Below, in pieces: positions 42,868 through 51,296 of a stretch of DNA of 64,000 nt. The DNA is from Gardnerella vaginalis 1500E (GTDB taxonomy: Bacteria; Actinomycetota; Actinomycetes; Actinomycetales; Bifidobacteriaceae). Made by a program: the position numbers and the translations under genes. The DNA lies in assembly GCF_000263595.1 (NCBI RefSeq), contig NZ_ADES01000001.1, positions 124,001 through 188,000 on the forward strand, in the 5' to 3' direction. The notes under the pieces are model-generated. The model saw only the letters and a program-made list of their open reading frames with translations, did no database searches and was not told where the DNA came from. How positions within the stretch are numbered: the first letter of the stretch is position 1; the number at the start of each line of letters is the position of its first letter.

Positions 42868-45678
42868 CTATTTAGTTAGATGTGATTTTCTTGCAGCTGT
42901 AATGATTGTGCAAACAAACAGCATTACAGCGATGCTAATAAGTGCTGGAATTGTTTGGATTCCAGTATTCGCAAGAGGATGGCTGCTTGTAGTTGGCTTG
43001 CTCGCTTCTGGCTGTGCGATTACGTTCTTGTTTGCGCTAACAGTTGCTTCCGTGCTTGCGGTTGAAGTTAATTCGTTTTCGCTAGTATTTTGCACATTTT
43101 GCACATTTTGTGTGTTTTGTGTTTGTGGAATACCAGTTTCACCTGTGGACGGATTCTGTGAAGTGTCATCCCTCTTTACTAAAACGTTCGTCCAAGCAAC
43201 TTGATTTCCTTGCTCATCAATCAGCACAATAGTGTGATTGCCGCTATATTCTTGTGGAATAACAGCGTCGAAAGATGGTTTTCCATCTGCGCTGAAATGA
43301 ACCGTTACGTATTCGGTCCCATCTTGCCCATTTAGAAGACGAGGATTTGAATAAATGTACGCGTAGGCTTTTACAGTTTTCTCACGCATCAATCGCTGCA
43401 TAAATTCATTTGTAGCGTTCAATTGCACAGAAATCTTATTGTTTTTACCTGCGTAAACAATGTTGTGTTCGCCGGCTTTTAGAGTGTTTTCAAGCTCGGT
43501 TTTAAGTTTATTAACACTTGCTGGAGCTGACGGTATTGTTGTAGTTCCCGCACTCTGATTGGTCTTGTTGTGATTTGTAGGATTTTCAGGTTCAGCAGGA
43601 TGATTGTTTTCATTATGCTGTGGGTTTGGAGTTGGGTTTGCAGGGTGCTCAGGCTGTGGTTGCGGATTCTCAGGCTGTGGTTGCGGTTGTGGCTGCGGCT
43701 GTGGCTGTGGCTGTGGCTGAGGGGTTGGCTGTACAGGCGATGGAGCAGGAGGCGCTGGAGGTACAGGTGTTGGAGCAGGCGGTACCGGAGTTGGTGTTGG
43801 CGGCACTGGTGGTGCAGGCGGTACTGGCGTTGGCGCAGGCGCAGGCGCAGGCGTTGGTGTAACTGGAGTTGCTGGCGTTAACTCTGTCCATGGTGTTGTT
43901 TTCTTTGCTGGCGTTAGCTCGGTCCAAGGAATGCTCTCTTTTGCAGGAGTCAAATTTGCCCAAGGTTTTGCTTCATATATTTTTACGGGAATCTTTACAG
44001 TTCGCTTAGTGCCATTATTAAAGCTTACTTTTACGCTAACATCTTGTACGCCCTTAGTGCTCATGTTTGGTTTATTTAGCAAAGAAATTTTAGCGTCATT
44101 AGGTACGCCATCAAGATATCTCTTAGCGTCAAAATCGTTAGGGAATGTAGAATTTAGCTCAAAACGAAGGTTTGCATCGCTTTTAGCGATGACTTTTGGC
44201 GTATCTAATACGCGTATAGTAAATTCTTTTTCAATCGTTTTAGTGTTATTTATTGTTATTTTCAGCTTGCCTGTATAATCTCCGATTTTCGAGATGTTAA
44301 TTAAATTGCGATTTGTAACATCTTCAAAAGTTGCTCCTTGAGGAAGATCCTTAGCGTTTACTAAAGCATCCTTAAAATCGTTTGGTAAAGGCTCGTTATT
44401 TGCAAGAAGAATCTCTTTAGCTTCTGGCTTGTAAGTTTCTTCGTAAGGTTTTACTTCTGCAGGCTTTGGAGTTTTCTTAACTTTTGTAACGCCTGGGTTT
44501 ACTGTTCCAGTGCCGTCAATCTGTTTTCTGTTTCCAACGGTAAATCCTGGCTGATTGTCCATTTTTTTATCAAGGAAGTTGCGTGAACTGTGCCCATTGT
44601 TTCCAGTGTCTATAATTTTTGCACCGTCAACATGGCCAATAAGGCTTATTAGCGTATCTTTCTTTGTTGCATAATGTTCAGCGTAACCTTTTTGGGTAAG
44701 TTCGTTTAGTTCTTCGGCTCGTTTCTTCATTGCTGGCCTAATAACGCTTCCCTTAATTTTTGGAGCATTAAATGTATAAGCTTTAGTAAACCAACCATAA
44801 TTTTGCCGCTTAGCATAAACAAGCGCACGTTCTGTTAAATATCCGCCTAAAGAATGGCCAGTAACGTACAGATTACTTACTAAATGTTCACTATTTAATT
44901 TATCCATAAGTTTTTCTGTAGTGGTTGCTTGGCTAATTTCTCCGCCAAAGAATAGCTTTAAGTCCAGGCTTGCATCTTTTGCTCCTTGAGTTCCGCGGAT
45001 TCCAAGAACTTGCACGCCGTTTTGCTCAATAAATGGGTACGCAGGATTCACATTTTCAAAAAGAACAGCATCAAAGCCATCGGACTCGTGATATGTTTCT
45101 TTGACTTTCCAATATGGCGCAAGCTCGTTATGCATAAGCTTATATTCGTTGCGATTTTCGTAAACCTCTGTAAGCTCATGCTTGTCGTCAAGTACTTTAT
45201 TTACGTAATCATCTTTTCTATACGCAAGCTCCATAAAAAGCGCCATGTCGCGAGGGCTAATATCCCACCTGCGAGGATTTGTATCTGCTTTGTCATCTAA
45301 GCCATCGCCGTCGGTGTCCTTAATAAGCGGATGTGAATTATATCCGTAATATGTGCGCCCGTTTTTTACGTAAGTGTAAAGCTCTTCGCTGTTCTTAAGA
45401 TCGTCGCCGTCGCTATCTGCGTTTGGATCTAGCTCGGGCTTGTGATATAGCAATGAGTCAATCTGATTATTTTCCAAACGAATTCGACCGGTAGAAATGT
45501 CGTGAGCGGTTTGTGCAGTCAAAGGAGTGTGCGCTGGTTCGCTAGCAGTAGTGCTATTTTCAGTTGCTAATGCAGCTGTAGTTGTAGCTAATGGTAAACC
45601 AATAAAACTTGTAGAAAGTAAGCCGAAAGCCACTATTATGCCGCTTATGGTTTTGAAAATGCTAGCGTTGCTTTTCAT
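42868..45678 (-). CDS. Wall-anchored lipase-like surface protein (LANTG sorting signal)
   Basis: A 936-residue secreted protein. A signal peptide (about 1-38) is followed by calcium-binding-like loops (DPNADSDGDDLKNSEE and DTDGDGLDDKADTNP, residues 84-134). An alpha/beta-hydrolase (class 3 lipase-like) domain comes next, with GHSLGGY (nucleophile Ser276); Asp341 and His363 are plausible triad partners. Two Rib-like or bacterial Ig-like units (about 410-580) follow. Three copies of a PWxxLTPA unit lead into a long Pro-rich and Pro-Gln stretch and a further folded domain near 720-850. The end is LANTG (902-906), a hydrophobic helix and a basic tail, which fits class E sortase recognition (LAxTG). 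Enzyme substrate is unknown. Confidence 0.85.
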   Translation of the reverse strand: MKSNASIFKTISGIIVAFGLLSTSFIGLPLATTTAALATENSTTASEPAHTPLTAQTAHDISTGRIRLENNQIDSLLYHKPELDPNADSDGDDLKNSEELYTYVKNGRTYYGYNSHPLIKDTDGDGLDDKADTNPRRWDISPRDMALFMELAYRKDDYVNKVLDDKHELTEVYENRNEYKLMHNELAPYWKVKETYHESDGFDAVLFENVNPAYPFIEQNGVQVLGIRGTQGAKDASLDLKLFFGGEISQATTTEKLMDKLNSEHLVSNLYVTGHSLGGYLTERALVYAKRQNYGWFTKAYTFNAPKIKGSVIRPAMKKRAEELNELTQKGYAEHYATKKDTLISLIGHVDGAKIIDTGNNGHSSRNFLDKKMDNQPGFTVGNRKQIDGTGTVNPGVTKVKKTPKPAEVKPYEETYKPEAKEILLANNEPLPNDFKDALVNAKDLPQGATFEDVTNRNLINISKIGDYTGKLKITINNTKTIEKEFTIRVLDTPKVIAKSDANLRFELNSTFPNDFDAKRYLDGVPNDAKISLLNKPNMSTKGVQDVSVKVSFNNGTKRTVKIPVKIYEAKPWANLTPAKESIPWTELTPAKKTTPWTELTPATPVTPTPAPAPAPTPVPPAPPVPPTPTPVPPAPTPVPPAPPAPSPVQPTPQPQPQPQPQPQPQPQPENPQPQPEHPANPTPNPQHNENNHPAEPENPTNHNKTNQSAGTTTIPSAPASVNKLKTELENTLKAGEHNIVYAGKNNKISVQLNATNEFMQRLMREKTVKAYAYIYSNPRLLNGQDGTEYVTVHFSADGKPSFDAVIPQEYSGNHTIVLIDEQGNQVAWTNVLVKRDDTSQNPSTGETGIPQTQNTQNVQNVQNTSENELTSTASTEATVSANKNVIAQPEASKPTTSSHPLANTGIQTIPALISIAVMLFVCTIITAARKSHLTK
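43652..43721. repeat. Short tandem repeat encoding Pro-Gln units in the surface lipase
   Basis: Repeated 6-base units such as GGCTGT and GGTTGC (on +) encode PQPQPQ on the - strand. The region is a candidate for length variation; 6-base changes keep the reading frame. Confidence 0.7.
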
Positions 45679-45892
45679 ATTTGCGCTAATCCTTTATCTG
45701 TTTTAGTGCGTCATTCCAAGTACATTATACGGTATACGCGTATCTTGCTTAATAAATCAACATGAGTGCCTATAGTCTTATACGACTAAAAACAAGATTT
45801 TATACTATATATTCTGTTAAACAAGGCTGTTAAATACCATAATTAGTGATATAGAATACATTTTAACTATGGAAGCAACACTATTTATTGCC

Positions 45893-45898
45893 TATAAT
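45893..45898 (+). promoter_or_regulatory. -10 element of ahpC
   Basis: An exact TATAAT lies 54 bases before the ahpC ATG, in the 274-base gap between divergent lipase and ahpC genes. No clear -35 is seen, so an activator may be needed. The rest of the gap is AT-rich with no further feature I can support. Confidence 0.5.
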
Positions 45899-45952
45899 CA
45901 GTATTGATAGTTTCGCTTAGAAAGCACAATTAAACATATTGAGGAGCATAAT

Positions 45953-46516
45953 ATGAGTTTAATGAACACGCATATTCTTCCATTTAAAGTAAATGGCTAT
46001 AAGAATGGTGAATTTGTTGAAGTAAGCGATGCTGACGTACTCGGCAAGTGGGCTATTTTCTTCTTCTACCCGGCAGATTTCTCATTTGTTTGCCCAACTG
46101 AGTTGGAAGATCTTGCAAACCATTATGAAGAATTGCAAAAGCTGGGTGTTGAAGTTTACTCAGTTTCTACGGATACACATTTTGTACACAAAGCATGGCA
46201 TGACGATTCTGAAGCAATTGCAAAAGTAAAGTACACTATGTTGGGAGATCCTTCCGGAGTGCTTTCTCGCAACTTTGATGCTTGGAATCAAGAATCAGGT
46301 TTAGCTCACCGCGCTACGTTCCTTGTGGATCCTCAAGGAATAATTCAGTTCTTTGAAATGACTGCTGATGGAATTGGCCGCAATGCTGACGAGCTGCTTC
46401 GTAAAGTTAAAGCAGCACAGTATATTGCAGCGCATCCAGGCGAAGTTTGCCCAGCAAAATGGGAGCAGGGTGAAGAAACCTTGGAGCCTTCCATCGATTT
46501 AGTCGGCAAAATCTGA
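45953..46516 (+). CDS. ahpC: Alkyl hydroperoxide reductase AhpC (2-Cys peroxiredoxin)
   Basis: A 187-residue peroxiredoxin that reduces H2O2, organic peroxides and peroxynitrite. The peroxidatic Cys47 is in FVCPTELE and the resolving Cys166 is in GEVCPAKW, as in the enteric AhpC. GAGGAG precedes the ATG. ahpF follows after a 129-base gap that contains a hairpin. The pair is probably the main peroxide defence. Confidence 0.96.
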   Translation: MSLMNTHILPFKVNGYKNGEFVEVSDADVLGKWAIFFFYPADFSFVCPTELEDLANHYEELQKLGVEVYSVSTDTHFVHKAWHDDSEAIAKVKYTMLGDPSGVLSRNFDAWNQESGLAHRATFLVDPQGIIQFFEMTADGIGRNADELLRKVKAAQYIAAHPGEVCPAKWEQGEETLEPSIDLVGKI

Positions 46517-46561
46517 TTTTTGCAATTAAATAATTAAATAATCTTTTTAAAGAATTTTCGC

Positions 46562-46599
46562 AATGCGTAGGGGGCTACGTTCTTAGCTTCCTACGCATT
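46562..46599 (+). terminator. Hairpin between ahpC and ahpF
   Basis: A perfect 10-bp stem (AATGCGTAGG, then CCTACGCATT) with an inner GCTA/TAGC pairing is followed, after a few bases, by TTATTTTTTG. It may act as a partial terminator that makes AhpC more abundant than AhpF. Confidence 0.65.
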
Positions 46600-46645
46600 T
46601 AGCTTATTTTTTGATTGTGTCTAAAATTACCGAAGGAAGTAGATT

Positions 46646-48322
46646 ATGTCTTTGTTGAATGCGTCATTAACTGCTCAGCTTTCAGAATTACTAAAAAAGA
46701 TGGTATCTAAAATAGAAATCGTTTCTTACGTTGACAATTCTGAAACATCTCAAAAAGTTAGAGCATTGTTAGAAGAAGTATCTCAACAAAGTAACAAAAT
46801 AAGCATTGTTGAAGTAAATAATAATGAAATAGACAATTCAAAGCGTAAGCCAAGCTTTGAATTGCGCAGAAAATTAGATAATCCAGTAAATGGAGAATCT
46901 ACTGTATCGGTTAGTTTTGCAGGATTGCCTTTAGGACATGAATTTAGTTCTTTAATATTAGCGCTTCTACAAGTAAGCGGCTATGCACCAAAAATTAGTG
47001 ATGAGCAGCGCGAAGCAATACTTAAACTCGGTGCACACAATGTAACAACTTACATGTCGGTAACTTGCTTAAATTGCCCAGAAGTTGTGCAATCACTTAA
47101 TACCATTTCTATTATCAACCCTAAAATTCAGCATACTTCAGTAGAAGGTAGCGCTTTCCGCGAAGAAGTGGACAAACTTGGCGTAATGAGCGTGCCAGCA
47201 GTATTTGAAAATGGCAAGCTTATTTCTTCCGGACGAGCGGGAATTGACGAACTGGTTGCAATACTTGCGTCTAACGAAAAATCTGTTGATCAGAATGAGA
47301 ATGGCGATAATGATAATAGCATTTCTGCGGAAAACGCTGCGCTCGCAGAAAAAATGAATGCGCAAGACCCGTACGATATTGTTCTTGTGGGCGGCGGTCC
47401 TGCTGCTTCTGCTGCTGCAATTTACACTGCTCGCAAAGGCTTGCGTACGGCTATGATTATGGATCATCGCGGCGGGCAAGTTGTAGAAACTGAGAGTATT
47501 GAAAATCATATTTCGCAAACGCATACTACTGGCGCTCAACTAGCAGCAGATCTAACTAAACATATTTCGCAATACAATATTGACGTATTTACTCCTGATT
47601 GGGCAGATTCGCTTGATTTAGCTAAAGAAGCATACGGTTTGCATACAATTCATGCGCGTTCAGGCGGTGCTTTGAAAGCGCGTGCAGTGATTATTGCAAC
47701 TGGCGCAACTTGGCGTACATTAGGCGTTCCTGGAGAAGATGAGTATAGGAATAGAGGCGTATCGTTCTGCCCTCATTGCGACGGTCCACTTTTCAAAGAT
47801 AAGAATGTTGTCGTTGTTGGTGGCGGAAATTCTGGTGTTGAAGCAGCGATTGATTTAGCTGGTATTGCAAAGCACGTTACTGTAGTAGAATTTATGGATA
47901 CCCTTAAAGCGGATCAAGTATTACTAGATACTTTGCATAATTTGCCAAATACTGAAGTTATTACTAGTGCTGCTGTAAGTAGCGTTGAAGGCAATGGCAA
48001 TAAAGTTACGGCAGTGCATTACTTAGATCGAAACAGCGCGAATAATTCCGAATCTAAAGAGCATGTTATTGAAGCGGACGGCGTATTTGTGCAAATTGGT
48101 TTAGCTCCAAACACTAGCTGGCTTGCAAATCAGATTCCTCTAAATAATAGAGGAGAAATTATTACGGATAGAGCAGGATGCACAGAAGCTACAGGTATTT
48201 TTGCTGCAGGAGATTGCTCGGATGAGCCGTATAAGCAGATTGTTACAGCGTACGGATCTGGCGCAAATGCTGCATTGTCCGCATTTGACTACATTATTCG
48301 CAATCCGCAAAACAGATCTTAA
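46646..48322 (+). CDS. ahpF: Alkyl hydroperoxide reductase AhpF
   Basis: A 558-residue flavoprotein that passes electrons from NADH or NADPH to AhpC. The N-terminal double thioredoxin-like domain carries Cys141-Leu-Asn-Cys144. The FAD domain begins with [13 protein letters not shown]. The thioredoxin-reductase-like redox pair is Cys375-Pro-His-Cys378 in FCPHCDGP. The NAD(P)H motif is [13 protein letters not shown] and the C-terminal FAD motif is [10 protein letters not shown]. It is longer than E. coli AhpF (521) because of an N-terminal insert and a polar linker near 215-240. Its stop abuts a LysR remnant. Confidence 0.94.
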   Translation: MSLLNASLTAQLSELLKKMVSKIEIVSYVDNSETSQKVRALLEEVSQQSNKISIVEVNNNEIDNSKRKPSFELRRKLDNPVNGESTVSVSFAGLPLGHEFSSLILALLQVSGYAPKISDEQREAILKLGAHNVTTYMSVTCLNCPEVVQSLNTISIINPKIQHTSVEGSAFREEVDKLGVMSVPAVFENGKLISSGRAGIDELVAILASNEKSVDQNENGDNDNSISAENAALAEKMNAQDPYDIVLVGGGPAASAAAIYTARKGLRTAMIMDHRGGQVVETESIENHISQTHTTGAQLAADLTKHISQYNIDVFTPDWADSLDLAKEAYGLHTIHARSGGALKARAVIIATGATWRTLGVPGEDEYRNRGVSFCPHCDGPLFKDKNVVVVGGGNSGVEAAIDLAGIAKHVTVVEFMDTLKADQVLLDTLHNLPNTEVITSAAVSSVEGNGNKVTAVHYLDRNSANNSESKEHVIEADGVFVQIGLAPNTSWLANQIPLNNRGEIITDRAGCTEATGIFAAGDCSDEPYKQIVTAYGSGANAALSAFDYIIRNPQNRS

Positions 48323-48558
48323 CTCCTGCTGGGAGAGAAGTGGTTCATTACGCTAAACGTATTAAGGCAGATATGTCACGTTTTGTAACCGTATCTCCAA
48401 TTGTGCAGCCAGCTGGTTTGATCTTGCGTGAGTTTAAGAATCCTAAACCTTATAGATCGTTGTATTTGAATTGGAGATTGGCTTCTTCGGTTGACACGAT
48501 TATGGAAGGATTGTGCAAAATAATTAGTTCAGCATGCTTTGATTTGCATAAAAAATAA
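48319..48558 (+). pseudogene. Remnant of a LysR/OxyR-type regulator with internal deletion
   Basis: In one frame directly after ahpF the DNA reads [20 protein letters not shown], which matches the end of a LysR DNA-binding domain and the start of the linker helix. It then jumps to VQPAGLILREFKNPKPYRSL followed by YLNWR, which resembles the last strand and helix of an OxyR-like effector domain. The first half of the helix-turn-helix and nearly the whole effector domain are missing. A GTG at 48340 could give a 72-residue product, but no function is expected. Position beside ahpCF suggests it was the peroxide-sensing activator of that operon. Confidence 0.6.
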
Positions 48559-48581
48559 GTGGGATATTCTGCTTAAAAATA

Positions 48582-48617
48582 GGCACTTCTGTATGCTAAG
48601 TTAGCTACAGAAGTGCC
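48582..48617. terminator. Terminator between the LysR remnant and trpB
   Basis: A perfect 12-bp inverted repeat (GGCACTTCTGTA, then TACAGAAGTGCC) is extended by GCTA/TAGC. The - strand reads TATTTTTAA after the stem, so it serves trpB; the + side is TC-rich. Confidence 0.85.
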
Positions 48618-48712
48618 ATGTTCTTCTTCTCTTACTTTTTATTCTCACTTTATTTTGAGAATTATTCGCCTTGTTTTATTTGCTGTGTTTTATTTGTTGC
48701 TAAATTAATTAT

Positions 48713-49906
48713 TTATAATTCGATTCCAAGATAGCGTGCTACTTGATTCACATCCTTATCTCCACGGCCGGAAACTGTTACTAAAACAATGTCATCTTTA
48801 CTCATCTTTGGAACCATCTTCATAGCTTGTGCTATTGCATGTGAGCTTTCCAAAGCTGGGATTATTCCTTCAACTTTAGAAAGTGCGCGAAAAGCTTGAA
48901 CTGCTTCATCATCAGTGATTGCGTAGTATTCTGCGCGACCAGAATCCTTTAAATATGAGTGTTCTGGACCGACTCCAGGGTAATCCAATCCTGCAGAAAT
49001 AGAGTAGGCTGGAAGCTCGTTACCGTCATCATCCATAAGAACATAAGTTTTCATGCCATCTGTAATACCGATTTTTCCATTCGTCATAGTTGCAGCATTT
49101 TGAGGAGTATTAGCGCCTTTGCCTGCGCCTTCAGTACCAATCAATCGTACAGAAGAATCATCAATATATGCTGCAAAAGAACCAATTGCATTAGAACCAC
49201 CACCAATGCAAGCAATTACAGCATTCGGCAATCTGCCTTCCTTTTCTAGGATCTGCCTTCTTGACTCTTTGCTAATAACGCTTTGAAAATCGCGAACCAT
49301 TTGTGGATAAGGGTAAGGTCCCACTGCGGAACCAACGATATAGAAGGTATCATCCAAGTGCTGCGCATAATCCATAAATGCTGCAGTTACAGCATCTTTT
49401 AAAGTTTTTGTGCCTTCTTGAACAGCATGAACTTTTGCTCCAAGCAAAGTCATTCTAAAAACGTTAAGTTTTTGGCGTTCGCAATCAAGTGCACCCATAA
49501 AAATTTCACATTCCATGCCGAATCGTGCTGCTGCAGCAGCAGTGGCAACACCATGCTGACCGGCTCCGGTTTCAGCGATAATGCGCTTTTTACCCATGCG
49601 TTGAGCGAGTAAAATTTGTCCGAGAACATTATTCATTTTGTGAGCGCCGAGATGGTTTAAATCTTCGCGCTTTAAATAAACTTTTGCGCCTCCTAAATAT
49701 TTTGTGAAAGATTCAGCATAGTATAAAGGTGTTTCGCGTCCGTCGTAATCCTTTAATAATCCAGCTAATTCATTGCGGAACTCTGGATCGTCTTTGTACT
49801 GTAAGTAAGCTGCTGCTACTGCGTCGAGTGCTGGACGAATCATATCTGGGACGTACTGTCCGCCAAATTCGCCGTAATACATGTTTTGTTCAACTGCGTT
49901 TACCAT
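48713..49906 (-). CDS. trpB: Tryptophan synthase beta chain, without an adjacent trpA
   Basis: A 397-residue PLP enzyme that condenses indole with serine to tryptophan. The PLP lysine is Lys90 in GAHKMNN, and the phosphate-binding loop is GGGSNAIG. Length and N-terminal sequence ([16 protein letters not shown]) fit the canonical TrpB1 class. No trpA or other trp gene is nearby; a terminator follows about 95 bases downstream. The gene is preceded by a trp leader peptide and attenuator, so it appears to be regulated by tryptophan starvation. It may work with imported indole. Confidence 0.96.
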   Translation of the reverse strand: MVNAVEQNMYYGEFGGQYVPDMIRPALDAVAAAYLQYKDDPEFRNELAGLLKDYDGRETPLYYAESFTKYLGGAKVYLKREDLNHLGAHKMNNVLGQILLAQRMGKKRIIAETGAGQHGVATAAAAARFGMECEIFMGALDCERQKLNVFRMTLLGAKVHAVQEGTKTLKDAVTAAFMDYAQHLDDTFYIVGSAVGPYPYPQMVRDFQSVISKESRRQILEKEGRLPNAVIACIGGGSNAIGSFAAYIDDSSVRLIGTEGAGKGANTPQNAATMTNGKIGITDGMKTYVLMDDDGNELPAYSISAGLDYPGVGPEHSYLKDSGRAEYYAITDDEAVQAFRALSKVEGIIPALESSHAIAQAMKMVPKMSKDDIVLVTVSGRGDKDVNQVARYLGIEL

Positions 49907-50013
49907 AATTTTGCCCTTCTTGTGCGTGCCGAGAAAATCGGCATTAGGTTTGTTATTTGTTATTTTTTGTGTTGATTATTTTGTAAATTTTGAAGGGCAT
50001 GTGCTCAGATAAC

Positions 50014-50049
50014 AAAAAAGCTGGATGGCAGCTTATATGCCATTCAGCT
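50014..50049 (-). terminator. Attenuator terminator of the trpB leader
   Basis: On the - strand AGCTGAATGGCA pairs with TGCCATCCAGCT (one mismatch, 7-base loop) and is followed by TTTTTTG. It lies 108 bases before the trpB start, after the leader peptide gene. Confidence 0.85.
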
Positions 50050-50131
50050 CAAATAATGTTGATGATGAATCCGGCATAGCCCCGTTGATTGTTTAAAATC
50101 AGCAAGCCCACACCGATATGTGAACTCGCTT

Positions 50132-50173
50132 TTAACTACGCCAGCTGCGCCAGAAACGAGTATTCATGCTCAT
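50132..50173 (-). CDS. trpL: trp leader peptide (13 residues, two Trp codons)
   Basis: The short reading frame gives MSMNTRFWRSWRS. Two of its 13 codons are TGG. GGAGG at 50180-50184 is its ribosome-binding site, with an alternative ATG one codon upstream (50176). Stalling at the Trp codons would favour an alternative fold of the RNA that prevents the terminator at 50014-50049. An 11-bp complement links the leader start region (50170-50180) with 50058-50068, which is part of that competing structure. This is the classic ribosome-mediated trp attenuation layout. Confidence 0.82.
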   Translation of the reverse strand: MSMNTRFWRSWRS

Positions 50174-50198
50174 CATCAACCTCCAATCTTGTTGCACA

Positions 50199-50226
50199 AG
50201 TTTAGCCGTAGCTGTGACAATGTCAA
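50199..50226 (-). promoter_or_regulatory. Promoter of the trpL-trpB transcript
   Basis: On the - strand an exact TTGACA (50221-50226) is separated by 16 bases from TAAACT (50199-50204), which matches -10 at four of six positions. It lies just upstream of the leader peptide ribosome-binding site. Confidence 0.7.
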
Positions 50227-50268
50227 CCTTTTAGTGTTAATTCGGCGTTTCGTGCGAAAAAAATTTAA

Positions 50269-50290
50269 CCCCGACGCTTTTGCGTCGGGG
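50269..50290 (-). terminator. dcd terminator
   Basis: A perfect 9-bp stem (CCCCGACGC, then GCGTCGGGG) has a TTTT loop. On the - strand it is followed by TTAAATTTTTTT. It stops transcription of dcd before the trpB promoter. Confidence 0.9.
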
Positions 50291-50474
50291 AAATAAAGGA
50301 GAGAAGAAAAGAATAAATTCTAGGTGCCTTGCACCTGTCGTTTTGTTCGACACTATTATAAAACCACACTATTCTGGGCAGTACAGTAATACAACCTGAA
50401 AATTCTCTGTGAATATTATACTTTTCTTCTGAATTTTTACGATTTTTGCAAAAAACCATGCCATAAAAGCAGTG

Positions 50475-51053
50475 CTAGCTTAAATCAGCACGGTAGAAAT
50501 GCTCATACGAACGCGACGGAGTTGGACCGCGCTGACCCTGATAGTGCGAGCCGTTAACAGCTGAACCATACGGATTTTCGCATGGTGAGCTTAACTGGAA
50601 GAAGCACATCTGGCCAATCTTCATACCCGGCCAAAGCTTAACCGGCAGAGTGCTAACGTTTGAAAGTTCCAAAGTAATATGCCCTTCAAAACCTGGATCA
50701 ATAAAGCCAGCCGTGGAATGCGTCAAAATACCAAGGCGACCAAGCGAGCTCTTGCCTTCCAAACGCGCAGCAATAGTTGCGTCAAGCTTTACATATTCCC
50801 AAGTAGCTCCTAGAGCAAACTCACCAGGATGCAAAATCCAAGGCTCATTAGGATCTACTTCGAACTGTTCTGTAAGCTCACCCTGATTTTCTGCAGGATC
50901 AACATACGTGTAAGCATGGTTGTTAAATAAGCGGAAAAAACGGTCGAGGCGCACGTCAATCGACGCAGGCTGTACCATTTCCGGGGTCCATGGGGTCAAA
51001 TCAATATGACCCTCATCATGAGCTTTGAGAATGTCGTGATCAGACAACAGCAT
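50475..51053 (-). CDS. dcd: dCTP deaminase
   Basis: A 192-residue enzyme of the dUTPase superfamily that deaminates dCTP for thymidylate supply. The family motifs are [10 protein letters not shown] at the N-terminus, [33 protein letters not shown] and the end [10 protein letters not shown]. Whether it is mono-functional or also a dUTPase cannot be decided from motifs alone. It is monocistronic with a terminator about 185 bases downstream. Confidence 0.95.
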   Translation of the reverse strand: MLLSDHDILKAHDEGHIDLTPWTPEMVQPASIDVRLDRFFRLFNNHAYTYVDPAENQGELTEQFEVDPNEPWILHPGEFALGATWEYVKLDATIAARLEGKSSLGRLGILTHSTAGFIDPGFEGHITLELSNVSTLPVKLWPGMKIGQMCFFQLSSPCENPYGSAVNGSHYQGQRGPTPSRSYEHFYRADLS

Positions 51054-51215
51054 GACGTCAAATCTCCTTGCAATAAAGCCTATACATCAGCAACTTCATT
51101 GTTCGCACGAAATATTTACTGCTATTTTGCGCGAAAATTACAATACTGATAATTGTAGCGCGTGCCGCGGTCTGTGGTTGACTGCAAAAAATTTTATAGA
51201 AAATAAAAACACAAA

Positions 51216-51266
51216 ACGCGGCACAGAAACGTAGCTGATGTAAGAAAACTACGTACTGTACCGCGT
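51216..51266 (-). terminator. Terminator of the P2A ATPase gene
   Basis: A long imperfect inverted repeat (ACGCGGCACAG plus ACGTAG, then CTACGT plus CTGTACCGCGT) is followed on the - strand by CGTTTTGTGTTTTTATTTT. It lies 31 bases downstream of the ATPase stop. Confidence 0.78.
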
Positions 51267-51296
51267 ATTTGCAAGGCAGCTTGATAATTTATTTTA

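Noticed and set aside
43570-43881. Trp/Arg-rich open frames on + opposite the Pro-Gln repeat of the surface lipase
   Set aside because: The sequence is the reverse complement of the Pro-rich repeat; it is low complexity and has no ribosome-binding site.
49907-50230. T-box riboswitch for trpB
   Set aside because: No T-box antiterminator consensus or specifier stem was seen. A short peptide with two Trp codons followed by a terminator explains the leader better.
50265-50459. Open frame of 64 codons on - downstream of dcd
   Set aside because: It overlaps the dcd terminator hairpin and shows no coding features.
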